A stretch of 64,000 nucleotides of DNA from Owenia fusiformis (lineage: Eukaryota > Annelida > Polychaeta > Sabellida > Oweniidae), in the NCBI GenBank assembly GCA_903813345.2, contig CAIIXF020000006.1:13584348-13648347 (forward strand), read 5' to 3'. Of the stretch, positions 57,466 to 64,000 are shown piece after piece. The number at the start of each line of letters is the position of its first letter. Position 1 is the first letter of the stretch. The position numbers and the translations under genes were made by a program. Under the pieces are notes generated by a model that was given only the letters and a program-made list of their open reading frames with translations, made no database searches and had not been told where the DNA came from.

Positions 57466-57770
57466 TAATACGGGGCAGTCCAAAAAGTGAACCCTTGCAA
57501 CAGTCATTACTGGCATTAATGGGTTATTTTCTCACATGTTTAGAAGAAGGTCTAAAATGTTAGTTCCCAATCCCAATCTTAGTTCTTGCAGAAGATGCAT
57601 GGCATCGACAGACATGCCTGAATTCTGGCTGATGTGCTCAATAAATGCTCCACGATTCTGGATGACTGCTGCAAAGCGAATTTTGAGGTTATTCACTGCT
57701 CTACCCAGCATATCTAGGGGTATTTTATGAGTAGCTCCTGTAGATGGTTAGTTGTAAAACGTGATACATT
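57466..57770 (-). mobile_element. 3' end of a Tc1-like DNA transposon
   Basis: A TIR-like end (acggggcagtccaaaaagtgaaccc) at 57470-57494 lies just beyond the stop of a transposase C-terminal fragment. The rest of the element to the right was not recognised. Confidence 0.6.
57532..57759 (-). pseudogene. Transposase C-terminal remnant (Tc1/DDE type)
   Basis: Minus strand, stop TGA at 57532-57534, broken upstream by an in-frame TAA near 57760. It encodes IPLDMLGRAVNNLKIRFAAV followed by IQNRGAFIEH, matching the last segment of Tc1-type DDE transposases (the IP-x-E-M...RAV..RL..C....G..IEH pattern). The catalytic domain is missing, so it is dead. Confidence 0.7.
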
Positions 57771-58620
57771 GGACACCTGCTCAAAAGACCATCTAAATGA
57801 GCTATACATACAAAGTCTCTTCTTTCTTTCCTGAAAAAAATGAACATAATTGAATTAGTATTTTCCAGGATATAGCGATTTCTTTGAGTTGTGTTTTTTG
57901 ACTCCCTGTATAAGCAAATGAGCAAAATTGATATAGAAATTATGCTTGCTTTGCTAACTTATGATGTCTTTGAAAAAACTGTTCCATTATAATTCTTTGC
58001 TTTGATATAATTCATGTGGGCAATATACTCCTTTGTAATTTCATCCGTGTGGTTAACTTTTTTCCTTGGATCACCACATAGCTTTTGAATGAAATTAGCT
58101 CAGCAGTGATATCTATCAACATTGATATTATGAATTTAAATCGCTGGGATTTGCATTTTGATTCCGTACGAGGTTTTCAAGAAATCGCCATGATGTCTGC
58201 AACGGTTATTGGATTATAACGCCCCAAAGGAGCTGAAACTCATAGGTCAGGCTAAAGATTTAATCAACTGGAGTCAATCATTTTTTGTTTATCACGATTT
58301 CCGTTCCCTTTACGTTTCTGATGAGATTTTGGCCGAGATTATTTATGTATCTGTTGTTCCTTTGAGTGCTTGCAGTCAATAATTGATAAGCCAAGCCCCG
58401 TTAAGATTCCCGAGTTAAAGACCCCCAGCTCCCATGGGCTAATATTGCCAACTCGTATGCACGAATCGACAGATTTAGCCGGCCTTTGACAATATAAATA
58501 GATACAATTGTAATTTTAAATTTCCTTCTTTAGCACAAAATAGTGATGCGATTAATATCCATCTTGATTCATTTAAGGTATCTCTCCTAAGTAAGTCCAG
58601 CAATGATGGACTGATCTGTC
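57771..58620. other. Intergenic, no gene seen
   Basis: No supported feature. Confidence 0.3.
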
Positions 58621-58639
58621 GCCAATACGATAAACATCA

Positions 58640-59575
58640 ATGAATTTATTTTGAGACCGTTTACATTGTTTAAGTTTGTGTACGAGGCCTGGAGTCGTTT
58701 GTTCTTTGGTAATGTTACTTTTGTGCCTTTTCATAAGCAGTGGGCAGGTTTTAAGGGACTATTATGGTATTGGGATGGACTTGGTCTCTTCTATTCTACT
58801 GTGAGAGTGGTATGACGCCAACATGTTAACATACAATGGATTTATTTGGCGACTGTTTACATTGTTTAACTTTGTGTACGAGGCCTGGAGTCGTTTGTTC
58901 TTTGGTATTGTTACTTTTGTGCCTTTTCATAAGCAGTGGGCAGGTTTTAAGGGACTATTATGGTATTGGGATGGACTTAGTCTCTTCTATTCTACTGTGA
59001 GAGTGGTATGACGCCAACATGTTAACATACAATGGATTTATTTGGCGACTGTTTACATTGTTTAACTTTGTGTACAAGGCCTGGAGTCGTTTGTTCTTTG
59101 GTATTGTTACTTTTGTGCCTTTTCATAAGCAGTGGGCAGGTTTTAAGGGACTTTTTATGTATTGTGTGGCCTTAGTCTATTTTATTCAACTATGAGAGTG
59201 GTATGACGCCAACACGTTAACATAAAATAAATTTATTTGGCGGCTGTTTACATTGTTTGTTTGTTTGTTTGTTTGTTGGACTTGTTTGTGCTTTGGTATT
59301 GTTACTTTTGTGCCTTTTCATCGGGCTTTTCATAAGCAGTGGGCAGGTTTTAAGGGACATTTTATGGTATTGGGTGGCCTTAGTCTATTTTATTCTACTA
59401 TGAGAGTGGTATGACGCCAACACGTTAACCTAATATGTTGTTTAATTCTGTGCCCGGGGCTTGGGCTCGTATGTGCTTTGGTAATTTTACTTTTGTGCCT
59501 TTTCCCAGCGATGGGCAGACTAAGGGACTATTATGGTATTGGGTGGACTTAGTCTATTCTACTGTGAGAGTTGTG
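58640..59575. repeat. 196 bp tandem repeat, about five units
   Basis: The marker acgaggcctggagtcgtttg falls at 58682, 58878 and 59074 (period 196), with two more diverged units to 59575. Shared strings include cttttcataagcagtgggca and gagagtggtatgacgccaac. A 62-codon open frame appears in unit two, but 196 is not a multiple of three, so the frame is not maintained between units. The fourth unit has a (GTTT)n expansion. Confidence 0.93.
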
Positions 59576-62100
59576 GCAGCTTGTTGCATCAGCTAAAAGC
59601 ACTTTTTATCGCTGTGTAAAGAATTGTAAAGAGAAACACTTGACATTGTGTTTATATTTTATTAGCTAATGACTTTTAGCGTGAGACGAGTGATAGGAGT
59701 GTAAAAACGAATCATGTAGAAAATCATTGTTTAGACAATTAATTGAAATATAGAGACGTAAAAAGCAAAGAACATATACGATAAAATATTCATAAAATAA
59801 TCAATTACCCTTAGAATGGTGAAATTGTATGGAATCAACTGCATAATGAGACTGCTAGTTGACATGATTTGTGCATTTCCCTAACAAAACAGAGCTATTA
59901 ATGATAATCTTTAAATCATGATACCATTAATGACAGCCACCATTGAATTAAATCGTGAACAATCAAAAATAATCAAACATAATATTGAAATTCACAAGTA
60001 TTCAAATATGAGAATCCTCCGCATTTTTTAAACATAAACATTTAATCAAAGCGATTGCGTTTCACCTTTGGATAGAGTGACTTAGTCTTAGTAATAATTC
60101 TCACTCTAAACGACTGTTTGCTCAGCTGATTATAATGTTCCTATAGTCTCGGGAAGAAACATAGGTTTATGAAATTGCAAAAGTTAATTGAGAAAAAATG
60201 TTTTTTACTAAATGTTTTGGTTTAATTTAACCTAAATGGGCGTCTTGGAAAGCATTATTGACGCCAGGATTTACGCTTGAAGTTTATTTCACAACCTATG
60301 TTGTTATTATATTAATTAACCTTTCATTAGGCTTTTCAATAACACTTGCGAATTAACCATATATTTCTTGGCCTTATTTTGTAATGAAATTTCCTACGTC
60401 GTCTTTCTTTCCATAAGCATATCACACTTGGTTCGAGCACCTTTCTTATGAGCCTTGCTACTAACTACGATATTATCAAGAGACACAAATGTAACTTTAA
60501 TTTTCAATGTATGAGAAAAGTGGGTGTATAGACAATCGGAAAAATCATAAGGAAATAAATTAATAAAGCAAATGGTTTTGACTAATTGATACACTGAAAA
60601 CATCTGATCGTCAGTAATTGCGGAATGCTTTAAATGACTTTGCCATCAGATTATGCGTGGTGGAACCATTGATCTACGAATTGAAATTCAATAATAAAGT
60701 TTAATAATGCTACATTATAACGAATGCTGTGTGATAACATCAAGAAATTGCGGTTTTCAGCCGTAATGTAATACGAAGCAACCTGTTGCGCCATTCTCTC
60801 TGAAACGATAAGTCAGAATCGATGATGCGGAACAGTAAACTCAAATAATCTCGGCCGAATTATTCTCAGATTTTGTATTGATAGACATTTAATGAAATAC
60901 AATAAACTGAAATTGCAACCATTATTACTGCATGTATGTGTCGCAGTGTAGTTGGTCGGGATTGCCAAGTTGTCATGCATGGTTGGCTACGGTTAATTGG
61001 AATCCTAAGAAGACATTTCTAATTGATTTCTTTTTTTACTAAAAGAAAAATCATAGCGTGCACAGATGAATCCAATAACCTTGAACATGTTTAATAGAAT
61101 ATTTCATTAAGTAGAAAAAGAGGAGAAGTTAGATTGATATGTTATGATTTTTATTAGTTTTTGAGCTGTTGTCTATCAGATAATATGTACACACACCTGA
61201 GGCATGTGCAAATACCACAATAACTTTAACACAATAATTCTGGAACAAATTAATTTTCTGTATTTGTACTTCTATGTTGTATGTCGAACAGCATCGTACC
61301 AGACACCATGGAATATGTAGCTGAGAAAACCCAAATGATTGTATGATCAGCAGGTTTGTCAAATGCTATGCCTAAGGTTGTGCTAATATAAGTGACATAA
61401 TTCTATTTTGAGCGTCTATGCCTTGTATCTTGACACATAAAATCTGGGGGTGGGGCAGGTTCCATTTACTGTCTTAATACAATTATAAGACATTTAGTGT
61501 GTCTAGCATTTAATCATGATAGAGTGATCAAATTAAATCGGTTTCCCTAAGCTCTTCAGTGGTATCATTAGTTTTAGTATTCCTTTACATTAAGCAGCAT
61601 ACAATAAAAAAAGCAAATAACACTCAGCACCATTTTGCGATGTATCAATTCAATAGCTAACATATAGCTGTCATTTATCAAATACACTGATGTTGTCTAA
61701 GCATTTCCGGGAACACGTTGCTTTCCCATCTAATCCAAACCAATTTTAAAACATTCTTTGATTTATCACATGTAGAATTCTCATTAGAAATGGGCGCCAT
61801 ATTGGATTCAGCTTTTTTAAAATACAACATATTGAAATCAGGTTAGACGTTTGTAGAAGTTTGAATTTAAAAGAATGCGTTGCAGTTCTCAGGATCTATA
61901 AAAAGTTGATCTAACCTAGGGCCAGAGATCGGAGATTTTACAGTTGGATTTCCAGTTTTGAAATGTCTTAAAAGTGAATATTTCTCAGTAAAAATATATG
62001 CAAAGGTACAGTAGTTGTTTCTAAATAAGGTCCCAAATATTATCACTGTCACTGACAGATATAGCATGACCACATCCCAGTATGGCGTTCGAATAACAAA
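59576..62100. other. Intergenic, no gene seen
   Basis: AT-rich, with no repeats or coding signals that I can support. Confidence 0.35.
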
Positions 62101-62101
62101 G

Positions 62102-62260
62102 TACAGTAAAACCTGTGTGTATTAAACATTTTTTTGCTGTGAAAATCACTACAGAGAGGGTAATTTAACAGAAGTCGATAGGGTATGTACTGAGGAGGGG
62201 TGTCCACTAAAGATAGGTGTTCGCTAGAGAGAGTTGTACACTAAGACAGATTTTACTGTA
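62102..62260. mobile_element. 155 bp pogo-type MITE
   Basis: TA-CAGTAAAACCTGTGTGTATT at the left and AAGACAGATTTTACTG-TA at the right. The ends match those of the 9.25 kb element, so both could use the same transposase. No coding capacity. Confidence 0.8.
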
Positions 62261-63078
62261 TTTGTATCTGAGACGTCTTTCATGTAGACATCTCGGCCAT
62301 TGCATCTTAGACGTGTAGTCCAGCAGTCTTCAGTCATGGCATGTCATAGCATTTCAGGCTACCAAATAACACAGTATCTTAGACATCCCTGTCCGGGGTA
62401 CTGTATATTGCCTAGATGCACTGGTTTCTTAACATTTGAACTATAATTAATTTAGTGGTTTATAGTTTAATGGCTTTCTAAGAGATGCCGAGTTTTATAG
62501 GTTTTTGAGAAGAACGAGTTTGTATTCAGACTAGAACTTTAAGATATAATTTATACCCCCCCCCCAAATGTGTGGCAACATTATGGCACTAAATTAGAAT
62601 GCAATAAGTTCGAATTATTTCCTCAATTGAATAAGCTTGGAGATTTCTGACATAGATTGGTCCGATGGAACGTGTTGCCAATCTTTTGAAAGAGTACTTC
62701 TGGGACAACTCTCGTATACACTTACTTGAGAAAACACAGGTACAAAGCTATGTTTCTTAAATCCTTGTTTATTTTTAACTCGACTAAAATTAGTAATTTG
62801 GGAAATCAAAATATGTAGTATGATTACATTTCATCTTGGAAATACATCCAGGTTATAATACATGTACATAAAATTCTTTAAAACATTTTGAAGAAATCGT
62901 TATTATTTCATCAAATAAATGTCACTGCTAATCTTTTTATAAAAGTATAATTTTTTATAGATGGTATTCTCATATTTTGGAACCCTAGTTATGTGATACT
63001 TTTATACCACATTATTAAGGTGAACCAAATAAATAGCCCTTCAAATCAAATCATACATGTAAAAGGTCCAAGTGAATC
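62261..63078. other. Intergenic, no gene seen
   Basis: Includes a poly-C tract near 62557-62566; nothing else supported. Confidence 0.35.
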
Positions 63079-63866
63079 ACTCCCCTCCATAAGTTTGGCA
63101 ACCTTAGTCCCCCCATTGAACTACGTGTTAAAGCCTCTTTACGTTTGAATTTTTATTTACTTAACCGGCGATGAAATAACTTATACTATTGATGGAAACG
63201 TAACTTGACTTTATTTCCAATACCTCCAAATTTTATCAATTTTTCCCTCAATTACAATGGGTCGAAAATTGATGATAAATGTGATGAATTTTTGAAAATT
63301 CATTCCCATGTAATCCAATGGGAAATGGAAGGTTCGGGGCAAATCAGAAATCAGGATATCTTTTCAGTAAAAGATTCAGCAAAAATATTTTTATATAGAA
63401 AACTGAATTGTCTAGCATTTTTGTACACTAAGTGTTTAGGCTATTTGATGAATACTTAAGTTACAGCGCTTCAAAGTCATTTTTGAAAATCATTTTTCGC
63501 CTCCTGTGTTATTTCAATGGGAGAGGTTTTTTGAAAAACAATTTTGACTTTAAAGCCCTATAACTTTGTTGAACCTGAAGAAATTTATCAATTTTTTTGT
63601 TAAATAAAGTTAGCAATTGCAATTGCCTGCCTAACTCGTATTTTTGCAAGGACTCAGATGGATGGATATTCTGTTATATGACTTCCGACAAACCTACCGT
63701 TTCCCATTGGTTTACATGGGAATGCAGATTTTCGAAAATTCATCAAATTTATCATCAGTCTTCGACTTATTTTCATCGCAGGTTAAATAAATAAAAATTC
63801 AAAGGTAGCGAGGCTTTAACACGTAGTTCAATGGGGAGCTAAGGTTGCCAAACTTATGGAGGGGAG
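63079..63866. mobile_element. Foldback element, 788 bp
   Basis: The ends ACTCCCCTCCATAAGTTTGG are inverted copies over ~95 bp (gcaaccttag, ccattgaactacgtgttaaa, gcctc). Inverted similarity resumes inside (gtcgaaaattgatgataaat, attcccatgtaatccaatgg) with the other arm. Most of the element is thus one imperfect palindrome. Open frames of 84 and 65 codons inside mirror each other and are by-products. Confidence 0.9.
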
Positions 63867-64000
63867 TGTATTCTACTTGCCCTACCTAGAACCGTCCAAA
63901 ATTAATACGCACCAAGATTTTTTGTTTAATCTTCAAACAGAAACATACGATATACTCTATGAAATGTATATTTTATAGTAAAGATCTTCTTCTTCCGCCC
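63867..64000. other. Right edge
   Basis: No feature seen. Confidence 0.3.

Noticed and set aside
58823-59011. 62-codon frame (FIWRLFTLFNFVYEAWSRLF)
   Set aside because: Falls within one unit of the 196 bp array, whose length is not divisible by three; the frame is not kept in the other units.
63205-63794. Two frames of 84 and 65 codons
   Set aside because: They lie on the two arms of the foldback element and mirror one another; no protein features.

Overview
The window is animal nuclear DNA: AT-rich, intron-containing, with GT-AG introns and many transposons and tandem repeats. Runs of N lie at 1-88 and 12089-12588 (exactly 500). A LINE with a 2A-like peptide, abundant foldback and TIR elements, and Mab-21 and WSC domain genes suggest a marine invertebrate (echinoderm, hemichordate, lancelet or lophotrochozoan). 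The species cannot be fixed from sequence alone.

Layout. 0.8-4.4 kb: a minus-strand non-LTR retrotransposon whose single long ORF carries a 2A-like peptide, a PHD finger, an AP-type endonuclease and a reverse transcriptase. 4.7-6.6 kb: a TIR transposon full of subterminal tandem repeats. 9.25-10.42 kb: a non-autonomous pogo/Tigger-like element. 12.8-37.6 kb: the 3' half of a plus-strand gene that I identify as SUCO (SUN-domain ossification factor): seven exons encoding coiled coil, one membrane helix and a basic/Ser-rich tail. Its first visible intron holds an antisense LINE remnant that has ORF1 but no ORF2. Its last intron (16802-36713, about 20 kb) holds two arrays of the palindrome TGTCTGAATTCAGACA, a 136-147 bp satellite with a 420 bp higher-order period, several MITEs and long-TIR elements, and an antisense three-exon gene for a small secreted WSC-domain protein (33644-35088).

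38-42 kb: an 834-837 bp near-identical tandem duplication and a family of MITEs with ends CAGGCCCGTAGCCAGG. 43.2-45.05 kb: three spliced coding exons of unknown identity. 45.97-48.91 kb: a four-exon Mab-21/cGAS-like gene encoding 502 aa. It keeps the C-terminal helical half of the fold but has degenerate nucleotidyltransferase motifs. The upstream exons end in a phase that could join its exon 2.

49-64 kb: no convincing host gene. This part holds a likely long 3' UTR, a 59 bp minisatellite, a cluster of TTTAYCGAATG-like motifs, a Tc1-like transposase remnant, a 196 bp array, a 155 bp pogo-type MITE and a 788 bp foldback element.

Spliced models were built by hand from reading frame, splice consensus, phase and remembered protein families. 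No alignment or transcript evidence was available.
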